Positions 23,780 to 33,709 are shown, numbered from the stretch's first letter. The stretch is DNA of 64,000 bases from Prorocentrum cordatum (GCA_963575745.1 CAUYUJ010014771.1:157501-221500), one strand, 5' to 3'. A program made the numbers and translations. The notes: generated by a model from the sequence alone, not told the origin.

Positions 23780-25638
23780 TTGGCGCGCGAGGAGGCGGTC
23801 GAGAGTTGGGTGGACTGGGGCGCCCGCGAGTTCGAGGCGCACTACTGGGGCGAGTCGCCCCCTGCGGGCGCCAAGGAAGAGGAGGACTGCTCCGAGACCG
23901 AGGAGGTTCGAGCGTCGCCAGCGCCGACGCCCATGCCGCCTCAGAGATGGAGCAGAGTATACTATCGGCCGCGGGCCGAGGACAAGAAAGGATTGATGTT
24001 CACGACGACGGCGGGCGAGCGTCGCTGGGTCGCGATCGACCCGACAGGCCGGCTCCAGGTGGTCGACCTCTCCGTGGCGGCGAAGGTGCGAGCGACCAAA
24101 TTCGCGGGCGTGGACCACGGGGCCTTCCCGGGCATGTCTGCACGAGAGAAGGCCATGGCGGTCGAGGCGGCGGATCGGGTGATCGCATCAGGGAGTACGA
24201 CGATGACGGCGACCATTACGAGGGACTACAATCGTAAGAACCTGTCAAGCGGCAGGACAGGTCACCGCCGCCATCCTGTGACGTGGGTGGCCAAGATCGC
24301 GAGCAACGTCGTGGGCTACGTGTGGGCTCGACGAAGCTTGGGAGGTTTCGCTGGCTCTACCTTTGTGCTGTGGCGAGCGTGCGCGTACTTCAACGCTGTG
24401 GAGTGGGCCAAGTGGTTCTACCACCAGGCGAAGGAAGCCGTGAAGACCGTCGAGGGCTTGAAGGAGGAGTACGAGCAGATCATGGAGATGCACGAGTCTG
24501 GCGCTATGGAGCCGCTCTACATGTCGGCGGGCATCACGTCCGTGATCGCGGTGACTGGCACGTGCTGCGGGCGGCGGTCGAGCTCGAGCAAGCCTCGCCC
24601 TGCCGCCCACCGCGCGGAGGTGGAGGGCCCGTCGCTCTGGCAGCAGCTCTTGCCCTGGTCGCCTGTGGGCGCGCCCAGCTCGTCAGGTACGTCGACGCCT
24701 CGCGACGAAGGGGCGACGATCTCCGACGGCGAGGGGGACTCGTCCGTCGAGTCCGAGCTGGTGAGGCAGCTCGGCGCGGTGGCGGAGAGGCTTGCTGCGC
24801 CGGAGGTCAGGAGCTCATCGCCTTCGTCGCCCCCCCCTGCCGCGCCGCCTCCGAGCGCGACGACGCCGGCCTTCAGGGCGTTCGGCGGCTCCACGGAGAC
24901 GGGTTCGACCCCGAACTACGACATGCTGATGTCGCAGCTGCTGGAGCGCCTCGACAGGCACAAGGAGATCGTGCAGTCCGACAGCCGCGCAGCCACTGCA
25001 GGAGCTTCGACGCGGGTCCAGGAGGTCTCGTCGACGAATCCCGAGGTGGAGGCGCTGGTGCGCGGCCTGGGCGACTCCTTCAAGGATATGCCGGTGATGG
25101 CGAAGGAGAAGCTCGAGGCGTTCAACCCAAATGTGACGTGGGCCATCCCCGGCGGCATCAAGACGAGGGTGGCTCCGTCGATGGCGGCTCGGCTGCACAG
25201 GAGCGGCTCGACGGCAGTGGCGACGATGCGCGAGCTCATCCGCTTAAAGCAGCTGGAGGGCAACCACATGGCCGAGGAGATGCTGCTGATCGGCATGATG
25301 ATCGACCGCTCCATGATCGAGGCTCCGCCCGAGTTCATGAACTACAAGACTACCGAGCTAGCGATGAGGAGGCTGCGCGGGATCGAGCGGGCGTTCGAGC
25401 ACGCGAAGCAGCGCGGCGACTGGAAGCCTCCGAACGGCGCCAAGCAAGGCGGGAAGTCGAGGATCAACTACCATGCGCTGGAGGAGCTCGACGCTTCAAA
25501 GGCTGATCAGGAGGGCGTGCTCATCGACGGCGTGGAAAAGGAGCTCCGGAAGCGGCTGGCGCATCGCGGGCGCCGCTGGCCAAATCCCTCGACAAGCTGA
25601 ACGACCACAAGAACACCGCGTCGAAGAAGGACGAGTAG
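23780..25638 (+). CDS. Gag-like ORF of the inner DIRS-like element
   Basis: About 610 codons. I recognise no catalytic domain and call it gag-like from its position ahead of RT in a DIRS-order element. The protein starts acidic (EEEDCSETEE), has a central helix-rich part (about residues 170-250), then a Ser/Pro/Ala-rich linker (about 270-365), then a conserved-looking C-terminal half with PNVTWAIPGGIKTRVAPSMA and IGMMIDRSMIEAPPEFMN. The frame is open upstream into A1 with no ATG. The first in-frame ATG is at 23933, so initiation is unresolved and 23780 is a non-ATG boundary. Near 25570 a one-base shift moves the ending from a TGA at 25598-25600 to a Lys/Asp-rich tail closing at TAG 25636-25638, which reads more naturally. 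The next ATG follows 125 bp later. Confidence 0.6.
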
Positions 25639-25763
25639 CGGATCGGAGGACGCATCCATTCAGGCGCCGGCCCAGGCCGGGCGCGTCATCAGCGCAGCGC
25701 TCGCCATCTTGAGCGCTGCCCACCTCACCTACGCGCGCAGCAGCGTTATTTTCATCATTTCTC

Positions 25764-28700
25764 ATGACAGCGAGAGTGGAGTGCGAGTTCCCGTCAGATG
25801 GTCGAGTCAGAGACCCCCTGGAGGTGCTCCCGTTATTCAGTCCGCCCGAGCCCCCGTCGTCCACTTCGGGTCGGTCCAGGTCCCGGACCGCGACAGAGAG
25901 GGTGATCCGAGCGCAGGCGAACGCAGCTTTGAGATCCCTGAAGGCGTTGACGACTGGCCGTTGCGATCGGCTTCGGGACACTGTATGGGGCAGTGCAAAG
26001 GTGTGGACGACCAGCCAAGAGTTGCCCAGGGATCTCCGAGCGGGTGCTGGAGTGCCATCGCGAGGCCCACGACCTGAAGATGTACGCCTCCGACGCCGAG
26101 CCCGCTTTCGAGCGGCTGGCTTTGCGTGCCATGGCTGGGACCTACGCGGGCATAGCTGTCTCCAACGACGACGAGGAGGTGCCGCGGCGAGGGGAAGTCA
26201 TGCCCTTCGTGAGCGGCGAAGCGTCTCTGCCGCCCGCAGGGGCCGTGCCATGTGACATCAGGCTGGTCTCGCCGAAGCGCCGAAGGCCAGGTGCTACTTC
26301 GACAGGTTCCACGAGAGGATGGCCCTGCCGCCGAGCCAGGTGGACGAGGCCGACATCGAGGCCACGCGCGCCTACGCCGACCCCAGTCTCCGGCATCGGG
26401 CCGCTCGCCTGGACTTCGCAGTGCGGCTCTGGGAGTCGGGGGTGCTCGGCTTCACGCACGTGTGCAAAGCCGAGGTGTCAGTGCTTTTCGCGATTAATAA
26501 GGTGCGCGAGGACGTGGCTTACGTGCTGAGGCCGGCGTGGGGCGTGAGGCGCGTGAACAAGCGTTTCAGGAGCCCGCCCCATCTCAACTTGGGGCCCCCG
26601 ATGGCAATGGCGGAGCTCGACCTATCAGACGAGGTGGCGCAGGGGCGAGTTTTGAAGTCTACGTGGGGCGACGTGTCAGACTGCTTTCACAGGTGCCGCG
26701 GGTGCTCAGAGCTCTGGCCCTACAGGGTCTACGGTGGGATCTCTATAAGCGAGTTCCTGAAGGAGCTGAAGAGGCGGAGTATGCAACTTCCGACGGTACC
26801 CAGTGGGGGCAGATATCTATGCCTGGTCGTTATGCTGATGGGGTTCAGCTGGTCCCCAGCGATCTGCCACGGAGCGCTGGAGGACATCATCTGCGACCTG
26901 CCCGGCTTCCCGCGTCATGGTCAACTGGTGCATGGGCTGGTACCTCCCAGCTTCTCCGTGATGGTGATCATCTACTGGGTCTTCATGGGCGACTTCGCGT
27001 CCTTGACTCTGGTGCACGAGGGCGACCTAACGACTGTGGAGGCAGCGAAGGAGGCTGCATGGGCGAGGCTCAAGAAGGCGGGGCTGGACATGCACAAGGA
27101 CGGAGTGGGAGAATACCTACCTTTGTCTCTGGGGGTGACCATCGCCGAGGAGCCCTACCGACGAATGGCCTCAAGAGAGAAGATCCAGGATGCGATAGGC
27201 GCCACGGGAGCTCTGCTGGCTCGAGGCCGAGCGACGTCGCAGGAGTTGTCGAGAGTTGTGGGGTCGTGGGTCTGGCTGACGATGTGCTGTCGACCTGCCC
27301 TCTCCCTCCTCGACTCTTGCTACGAGTTCGTGACGAAGTTCGACGGCGACGACAGCAAGCGCGACCTTTGGGAGAGCGTCTTGAACGAGCTTCATATGGT
27401 TTACTACCTGGCGCCCCTGACGCACACGCGCCTGGAGGCTCGATGGAGCGAGATCGCGTTTGCGACCGACGCCAGCGAGACGGGCATGGGCGTGGTGGAG
27501 ACCAGGTCCTCTCGAGACGAGGTCAAGCAAGAGGTGGGCAGGCAGTGGAGGATCAAACAGCTCCGCGATATGGCCAGGGACGAGGACGAGGAGCTGCTGC
27601 TGAGCGGCGGCGCCCTGGAGTGCTCAAGGCGAGGGGTCCCGAACACCACCGGCGAGGGCGAAGTGCCTCCTCAGCGGCTGAAGGCCGACGTCTTCGCTGG
27701 CTACGGCGGCTTCGGCGAGGAAGTGCGGAGCGATTGCCAGTGCGAGACCCTCTTCGTGGACAGCGCTCGCAACCCCCGCCGCGACCTCATGGGCCCGTCG
27801 TTCGTGGAGCTGGTCTGCCGGGCCATCCTGTTCGGGCTTTTTTTCTTGGTTCACATGGCCCTTCCGTGCTCGTCCTTTTCGCGGGCTCGGAGGCCAGCGA
27901 ATCGGGCATCTGGCAGGTGGATCCGAGGGCTTCCTGGACTTGCCCCGCAGCAGGTGCGACGAGTACGAGAGGGGAACACCTTGGCACAGGCAGCGATCTC
28001 AATGTGCTTTGCGTGTCTGGCAGCGGGTGTTGGCTTCTCCCTCGAGAACCCCAGGACTTCGATGATCTGGGACCTGCCCGAGATGGTGAAGCTGATGAGT
28101 CAACCAGGCGCGTTCGTGGTGGAGCTGCTCTACTGCGCTTATGGAGCGCGGTGGCTGAAGCCAACGCGCCTGCTGACAAACGTGGAAGCTTTCAAGGAGT
28201 TGGCGCGCCGCTGCTCCAGAGCTCACCAACATCAGGAGCTCCGAGGACGAAACGCCGAGGGACAGCTGTGGACTCGGCTGGCCGCGGTCTACCCCCCGCA
28301 GCTGCGCAGCGCGCACGCCAAGCTGGCGAGGAAAGCGATCGAGACGAAGCAGCTGGACATCCACGACTGGCGAGTGCGCGAAGTTCGGCGTCCCCCGGAG
28401 AGGCCCAGAGCCGTCTTGAACCATTGGGCAGACATATCGAGATGGCATTTATCGTGGAAAGGAGAGTGGTGCTACGAGGACCACATAAACGCGCAGGAGA
28501 TGAGGACTGTTTCATCTGTGGCGAGGCACTTGTGCAGGTCGTCGCGGTGCTGATTCAGCCGCTTCCTGGTGCTGTGCGACTCTATGGTTACAGTGGGAGC
28601 TGTTCGAAAGATGAGGAGCTCGTCGAGGCCGTTGATGACGCAACTGAGGAAGATCGGAGCGATCACCTTGGCCACCCGCGTGAGATTGACGCTGCGGTGG

Positions 28701-28892
28701 ATCCCCACCGACATGAACCCAGCGGACGGCCCGTCCAGAGGGGAGGCCGTGGGCAGCGCGGAGGTCACCAAGACGAAGGCCGAGCTGAAGAAGGTGATCT
28801 TGGACGACGCCCATCCCTTCGAGAGGTTGCTGGGGGGCCAGTTGGAGATCAAGGGTATGCACGACGACTACGCCCAGGACTGGCATCTCTAG
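25764..28892 (+). pseudogene. RT - RNase H polyprotein with methyltransferase-like insert, damaged
   Basis: The ATG at 25764 opens the frame. Shifts near 26030 (out) and 26285 (back) break the N-terminal part; the rest is one frame to TAG 28890-28892 except for a TGA at 28551-28553. RT: NKRFRSPPHLNLG, motif A GDVSDCFH (Asp at 26670-26672), motif B-like LMGFSWSPAICHG (about 26835), motif C VFMGDFASL. In motif C the first catalytic Asp appears as Gly (26988-26990), then LGVTI. RNase H catalytic residues can be assigned as Asp in ATDAS (27468-27470), Glu in INAQE (28497-28499), Asp in LCDSM (28578-28580) and Asp in NPADGPSRG (28725-28727). Between the first and second lies a methyltransferase-like domain: DVFAGYGG (27687-27710), PCSSFS (27864-27881), ENPRTSMIW (from 28044). 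Known DIRS elements often carry a Dam-type methyltransferase; these motifs look more like cytosine-5. Copying of element RNA is the inferred ancestral role. Confidence 0.8.
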
Positions 28893-28903
28893 GCTTGCTG
28901 CTC

Positions 28904-30115
28904 ATGGCGACGATATGGTGCGACAGCGTGGCGGTCAGTTCGTCAACCCTCGACGAGTACTTCTCGGATGCCAACGAGCCTTTCAACAACGCCGTGGATA
29001 GCGACGCTGAGGATGGATACCTGGCCTCTGATTTTAGCATGATTGCAGGGGCCGTGCAGGCAATCAAGTCGGACGAACGGGGCTCGTCAAAGAAGAAGGT
29101 CGCAAAGGCCAAGAAAGCTGCCAAGCAGGACCCCGCGAAGGTTTCCGCTCGTCGAGTCCGACCGTTCGTGCCGATGGTGAGTAAGGGGCCCAGGGCGTTC
29201 GAGAATGCGGCCGTCGAGAAGCCCGTCAACGGGAGCTCCCTGGGCGGCGATAGGCTCGAGCGCCCCCTGAGACTCCTGATCCACGCGGTGCGGGGCGACG
29301 CAAACAAGGAGTACATCAAGGAGGTGCAGCCCTTTTTGCGCGATGTGTGGCAGAGGCGTCTCCCCTTTGCGACCCCAGGCGAGCGCGACATCACGGTCGC
29401 AGCTGAGCTGGGCAACCGGTGCTTCGTGGAGCGCGCCCCCTTGAACAGGGGAATCAAGCTGTACCACGGGCTGATGCACATCTTCCCCGAGTGGAGGTCA
29501 GAGATGCCGATCGCGCTCAGGGCTCTGCACAGTTGGGAGAAGTATCAGCAGACGTGGGAAGGATGCCCAGCTTCGGTCGAGGCAATCTACTTCATCGCGC
29601 GAGAGGCTGTTCGACGTGGTCACATCGACGAGGGGATTGCGTTTCTTCTCGCGTACGACTGCTATCTACGAGAGCAGGACTGGTTGCAGCTGAGGGCCGA
29701 GGATGTGCATGTGAGCTACAGAGACGTTCGAGACCCAAGGTCGATCAAAGTAGCCATCCTGCTAGGTCGGCGCCACAGAGGCGAGAGCGTGAAGACCGGT
29801 CAAGAGCAAGGTGTGGCCATCGACGACCTTGGGATCGCGACGATCATAGCCGAGCGCGTGAAGTACTTGCCCGGCGATGCTCTAGTATTCGACACCAACG
29901 CCTCGCGAGCTGGGACAGTTTGGCGTTCGATTCTGGCCAATAACAATATGAGTTGGATCGGCCCAATGCACACTTTGCGACGCAGTGGACCGAGTCACGA
30001 CATTCTGTGCAAAAGGAGATCCATCGGAGAGATTCAGCGTAGAGGACGATGGACACAAAGCACGAGCATGGCCCGATACAGCAAGCCGCACCCCCTCATT
30101 GTTCACAGTGCCTGA
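28904..30115 (+). CDS. Tyrosine recombinase (integrase) of the inner DIRS-like element
   Basis: 403 codons from the ATG at 28904, 11 bases after the RT ORF stop, to TGA 30113-30115, uninterrupted. The N-terminus is acidic (SDANEPFNNAVDSDAEDG) and then Lys-rich (SSKKKVAKAKKAAK), perhaps a nuclear or DNA-binding region. The catalytic domain shows Arg256 in YLREQDWLQLR, Lys297 in ESVKTGQ, His356 and Arg359 in MHTLRRSGPSHD, Trp in RRGRWTQS at the usual His/Trp place, and the nucleophile Tyr392 in MARYSK. All expected YR residues are therefore present. The family inserts circular element DNA by strand exchange without target duplication, in place of the DDE integrase of LTR elements. This is the best preserved gene in the window and defines the element as DIRS order. 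Confidence 0.88.
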   Translation: MATIWCDSVAVSSSTLDEYFSDANEPFNNAVDSDAEDGYLASDFSMIAGAVQAIKSDERGSSKKKVAKAKKAAKQDPAKVSARRVRPFVPMVSKGPRAFENAAVEKPVNGSSLGGDRLERPLRLLIHAVRGDANKEYIKEVQPFLRDVWQRRLPFATPGERDITVAAELGNRCFVERAPLNRGIKLYHGLMHIFPEWRSEMPIALRALHSWEKYQQTWEGCPASVEAIYFIAREAVRRGHIDEGIAFLLAYDCYLREQDWLQLRAEDVHVSYRDVRDPRSIKVAILLGRRHRGESVKTGQEQGVAIDDLGIATIIAERVKYLPGDALVFDTNASRAGTVWRSILANNNMSWIGPMHTLRRSGPSHDILCKRRSIGEIQRRGRWTQSTSMARYSKPHPLIVHSA

Positions 30116-30432
30116 TTACCGCCGATAGTAAAGCAACGAGGACGAGACGCCAGACATGATCTACGATTGCTGCTGCGACCAGTACCTCGCGCCAGTCCGC
30201 GGAGTGCGGCCTGCGCGGCCGCCATCAAGACCATCGGCGACCATCACTCCCAGGCCACGGAGCCCCTGGACGAGTCAGATTGAGACGTGACGGCTTCGCC
30301 GACTGCACGCCCCTGCCCGCTAGCTGCCAAACATTCCTCCTCCGTCCTCGCCCCTCCTCTTCTTTCGAATATGCATAAAGCGTCCCACCCTCCCGAGTCC
30401 CAATCTTATAGTGAACCGAGGTTACGGGGTGT
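30116..30432 (+). other. 3' untranslated region of the inner element
   Basis: Lies between the YR stop and repeat B1. No ORF of note. A short stretch just before B1 (CCACCCTCCCGAGTCCC) loosely resembles the spacer before B2, so B may begin slightly earlier than annotated. Confidence 0.5.
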
Positions 30433-30623
30433 GGGGGTGGTTTTCCTGGAGCTGGACCTCTGGCGGCTTGCCTTTTTCGGTGCCCTGGAAACCCGGGGGC
30501 CCGTCCGAGGCCCAGCAGCCGCCGTCGGCGGCAAGAGAAACCTTTGGAGCAGCAGGCTGCGCGTGCTGCGGTGAGCGTGGAGGAACAATCGTCTCTGGCC
30601 TTCTCATCGCACCGTCTAAGAAT
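30433..30623 (+). repeat. Inner element split repeat B1
   Basis: Matches B2 (30857-31048) along its length: GGAGCTGGACCTCTGGCGGC, CTTTTTCGG, CCCGTCCGAGGCCCAGCAGC, GCGGTGAGCGTGGAGG and CATCGCACCGTCT. It directly abuts A2. Confidence 0.9.
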
Positions 30624-30831
30624 ACATGTTTGTTAACGGGCTTTCTTAGTGTTCGTGTAGATAGGGCCGTGAACAGTCCAAAATCGAGCGTCAAACTTTT
30701 AGAAAATATGGACGCTGGTTTTTTTGGCTAGAACCCCCCCCCTCGGGCCTCGGTGGGACGGAGGGGGGTGGAGCAGCGAGGAGCGTGCTCGGAGCTGCGA
30801 GAGGCAGTCCATATTTTGGGGGCTCTAGCTT
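30624..30831 (+). repeat. Inner element split repeat A2
   Basis: Second copy of A1, starting ACATGTTTGTTAACGGG right after B1. The B1-A2 junction corresponds to the joined ends of a circular intermediate. Confidence 0.9.
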
Positions 30832-30856
30832 CCCAACCCGCCCTCCCTGCTAGAGC

Positions 30857-31048
30857 GGGGGGTGGTTTTCGTGGAGCTGGACCTCTGGCGGCCTGCCTTT
30901 TTCGGCGCCCTGGAAACCGGGGGCCCCGTCCGAGGCCCAGCAGCCGCCGTCGGCGGCAAGAGAAACCTTTGGAGCAGCAGGCTGTGCGTGCTGCGGTGAG
31001 CGTGGAGGAACAATCGTCTCTGGCCTTCTCATCGCACCGTCTCAGAAG
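30857..31048 (+). repeat. Inner element split repeat B2 (right end)
   Basis: Second copy of B1. Similarity to B1 ends at about CACCGTCTCAGAAG, and the next codon (31049-31051) is the catalytic His codon of the host recombinase gene. Confidence 0.9.
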
Positions 31049-31693
31049 CATTCTTGCATGGCCATTCCGCTGCTCTGGATGGCCAATGCTGGGGCGCCCC
31101 TGCCCGTCAGGCGCATGTTGGGCGGGCGCGTAAAGCCAGGTGACAAGTCGGTCATTGAGTAGTCTCGCGACGCCACGGCTGGGCCTCTGCGAAAGCTCCG
31201 AGGCGTTCTCGCGCAGATCGCGGCGGGGGAGTTTGACCCCGGCGCGACTCGCTCGGGGAGGCGGTGCGAAGGCGGCCCCCCCGCGACCCCGACGCCGTCG
31301 GGCGGGGCGGCCGGCGCGCCCTCGCAAGAACAGGACGAAGGGTGCAACGCCTTGGAAGAAGGGGTCCATGTCGCCAGCGCGGACTCCGAGGTCGAGGTCA
31401 CTGACGGCGAGGGCACCAGGAATTCTGACGAGGCGGAGGAGCACGAGGCGTTGGCGGCCGCAGAGACAGCGGGCAACGACCTGGAGAAAACCTTAGGGTT
31501 TTCCGCGGTTGCCCCCACAGGCAACGACGCGCAATTCAACCCAAGGTCTCACGTCCGCCACCTCCTGCCACTGAGCAAGCCTGTGCCGGGTGGTCGATTC
31601 GCGCGCGGCCGGGAGGTCAGCGAGGCGCCCGCGCTGGGCGGCGCCTCTGTCCAGCCGCTGCGCAAGCAGGGAAAGAACAGGAACGAGAAATGA
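31049..31693 (+). pseudogene. Host tyrosine recombinase, C-terminal part plus acidic tail
   Basis: Begins at the box II His: HS (31049-31054), then LLWMANAGAPLPVRRMLGG and VKPGDKSVIE, which fit the YR region around the His/Arg and second His. An in-frame TAG at 31160-31162 stands exactly where the nucleophilic Tyr is expected, before SRD. Reading on in the same frame gives GPLRKLRGVLAQIAAGEFDP, a typical C-terminal helix. An acidic linker (about 31330-31490) follows, then a basic tail to about 31693. At the two other catalytic positions Met follows where Lys/Arg is usual and Arg stands where His is usual, so the enzyme is dead. The frame changes once or more in the tail. The N-terminal half is at 22240-23450. 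Confidence 0.7.
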
Positions 31694-32503
31694 ACGCCGG
31701 CCGCGCCGAAGGAGCTTCTCGATCAGGGCGGCGCCCCCGTTCCCCCAGACAGCCGGGCGCCGATCTGCCGCGGGTGCAACAGAGGGCGTTGCCGCGAGCA
31801 GGCGCGCAAGGAGAGGCACCCCCGCGGCGCGCACGCGCGCTGCATGAAAGGGCGCGGGGGCGACCGCCCCATCTCCGAGCGCCCCGTGCGAGGGCCCCCA
31901 GCGGGCTTCTCGGCGCCCCCCAGGAGCAGCGGGCCGCGCGCGCCCTCGTTGTCCACCTGGGGATGCGCGAGTGAAGTTGCGGCCTTCAGGCCGGGCGACC
32001 TCTGCGTCAGCAGGGGCTGCAGCCGATTGTCGGCCAATCGTTCTTTCTGGGCCAATCCCTGCAATATCTCCAAGGAGATGCCGCGCGAGGCGGCCGTCGA
32101 CATGTTTGCAGAGTGGCTTTACAAGAATGACGAGATGATGAAAAGCTTGCCAGAGCTCGGGGGGAAGCGCTCGGCGTGCCACTGTGCGACCTGGTGCAGG
32201 TGCCACGCCGATGTGTTGATAGAAGCGTATTCTGCCTGGGCTGACAGCCTCGGCGGCGTGGAGTGCCGCGGAGGCGCCGCTGTCTCTAGCGCATCAGGCA
32301 GTCCCGCAGAGCTGGCCGCGAAGCTCTCCAACGCGTCTGAGACAACCTGGGCGTCGAGGCAGCGCGGCTTGCGCCGCCGGGCGAGACCTCCTGCCGAGCC
32401 AGAGAGAAACCTGCCCCCTTGCGGCCGCGGAAGGAGAGCCGCCCTGCCCCGCGACCACTCCGCGATGGCCGTACCACGCGTAGAATCCCCAGCCTGTCCA
32501 TAG
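31694..32503 (+). CDS. Cys/His cluster + DUF4326-like protein of the host element
   Basis: One frame from about 31694 to TAG 32501-32503. Near 31763-31855 is a Cys/His cluster, ICRGCNRGRCREQ followed by spaced His residues and RC, compatible with a small zinc-binding unit. From about 32008 to 32245 is a DUF4326-like domain: CVSRGCSRLSANRSFWANP, then REAAVDMFAEWL, then GGKRSACHCATWCRCHADVL, the last matching the conserved LxGKxLxCxC...CHxDVL pattern of that family. DUF4326 is known from phages and various eukaryotic ORFs; its function is not established. The first ATG in frame is at 31850; the true start is unknown. The C-terminal third is Arg/Pro-rich and may be degraded. The gene lies between the YR and RT remnants of the same element. 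Confidence 0.55.
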   Translation, partial: TPAAPKELLDQGGAPVPPDSRAPICRGCNRGRCREQARKERHPRGAHARCMKGRGGDRPISERPVRGPPAGFSAPPRSSGPRAPSLSTWGCASEVAAFRPGDLCVSRGCSRLSANRSFWANPCNISKEMPREAAVDMFAEWLYKNDEMMKSLPELGGKRSACHCATWCRCHADVLIEAYSAWADSLGGVECRGGAAVSSASGSPAELAAKLSNASETTWASRQRGLRRRARPPAEPERNLPPCGRGRRAALPRDHSAMAVPRVESPACP

Positions 32504-33709
32504 CGGATGCCGCCGAGGTCGCGAACGAGAACCATCTCGCGGAGGTCGCGGCCGAGCCCACCGCGACGCTGCGCGGAGAAGGCAAACTGCGGGCCATTAA
32601 GAGCCCCGCCCGCAGCTGGATTTAGAAACGCCCATCTCTTGAGAAGCTGGCGGCGCTGCCGGGCGTCCACGAGGCGATCTGCCAGCAGCGCGCGCACGGC
32701 GGGGCGCGGGACAAGAGCGCCAAGTCCTCGCCAGCTCGCGGCGGCTGGCCGACGCCATGGGCACGACCTGTGACAGGAAGAGTCACGTCCACAGTCCTTG
32801 GGCCATGCTTTCGCAGCCGCTGGAGCGCGGCGTCGGTCGCAGAGCTCGAGCGCCCAGACATTGCGCGCAGCGTCGTTGCCGACGCTTTCGATTGGGACCT
32901 GCGTCACCTCGCCAGCAAATACAACGAGGCGCCGTTAGCCAAAACGGGGGCCATGGGCGATGGGCACAACGCGAGCCCGAGCACGGGCGCGACTCCACAG
33001 AGTCCGCCCGTCCACCCGCCCTGGGCGCCTGTCGACCGCCAGCGGTCCAAGCCCGGCCACGGCGTCGCCCCGGAGTTCAAGGGGTCACTCCGGCGGCAGG
33101 CTCATTGAGGACGACGTTCAGCTGCGAGAGCCCATCGCCCACGCATAGGAGCTGCACGGTGGCGCCGTCGCGCCTGCTGGGCCCATTCCTTTCCGTTCAG
33201 CGAAGCCTCTGGCGGGGGGGCGTGGCGGGCTGAAGTTAGGAGCGCCGCGGGCGCCCCGGGAGTTTTGGGGCCTCGCCCTGCTCGCCGAGCACCCGTTCGA
33301 CGCCCCCCCCCGCCGTGGGCGACGACGCGGCCGCGGCCTTTTTCGACCGCTCGACCGCGCCGCTCGGCGATGCCACGACGAAGCTCGACGCGACTAATTA
33401 AGGCGCGCTGGCAGGATCAATCGATACAGGGCGCGATGGGCGGCAAGGGCGCGCTGCTCTTCAAGCAGATGATCCCGCCCGTGGGCCGCGCCGACGCGGG
33501 CGTCGCGAGCGACGCGGCGACCGGCCTCGGGCTCGACAGGGACTTCGGCTGCCGCGCCCCCCCCCCCCCCCCTGGAGCCCCCAGACACGGTCGAGGAGGG
33601 CCGGCCGAAGCGGCGGCTGCGGGGGCAGGCGCTGGCAGTCAGGGCCAGGGCCCCCCTCGAGGTTGCGGCAGCCAGCCAGCGCCGCGCCGCCGACCGCCGA
33701 GTCGACGCA
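32504..33709 (+). other. Decayed coding stretch of the host element, no clear frame
   Basis: High GC and many short frames on both strands. A phrase such as VVADAFDWDLRHLASKYNEAP near 32868-32930 looks protein-like but matches no family I can name. Probably the link between the DUF4326 ORF and RT, frame-scrambled. Confidence 0.4.

Larger units (their letters stand above)
23451..31048 (+). mobile_element. Inner DIRS-like YR retroelement with split direct repeats
   Basis: About 7.6 kb. The left end is A1 (23451-23660). The right end is B1 (30433-30623), then A2 (30624-30831) directly abutting, then B2 (30857-31048). This A1-ORFs-B1A2B2 layout is diagnostic of PAT/Ngaro-type elements in the DIRS order. 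Internal genes run the same way: gag-like (about 23780-25638), RT + methyltransferase-like + RNase H (25764-28892), and YR (28904-30115). The YR reads through intact; the RT gene has two frameshifts, a TGA and an altered active site. The flanking sequence on both sides belongs to one YR gene of the host element. Confidence 0.85.

Noticed and set aside
26537-28892. Upstream 780 codons of a 1192-codon + frame ahead of the YR
   Set aside because: This part is an alternate-frame shadow of the RT/methyltransferase gene. The YR itself is given its own ATG at 28904.
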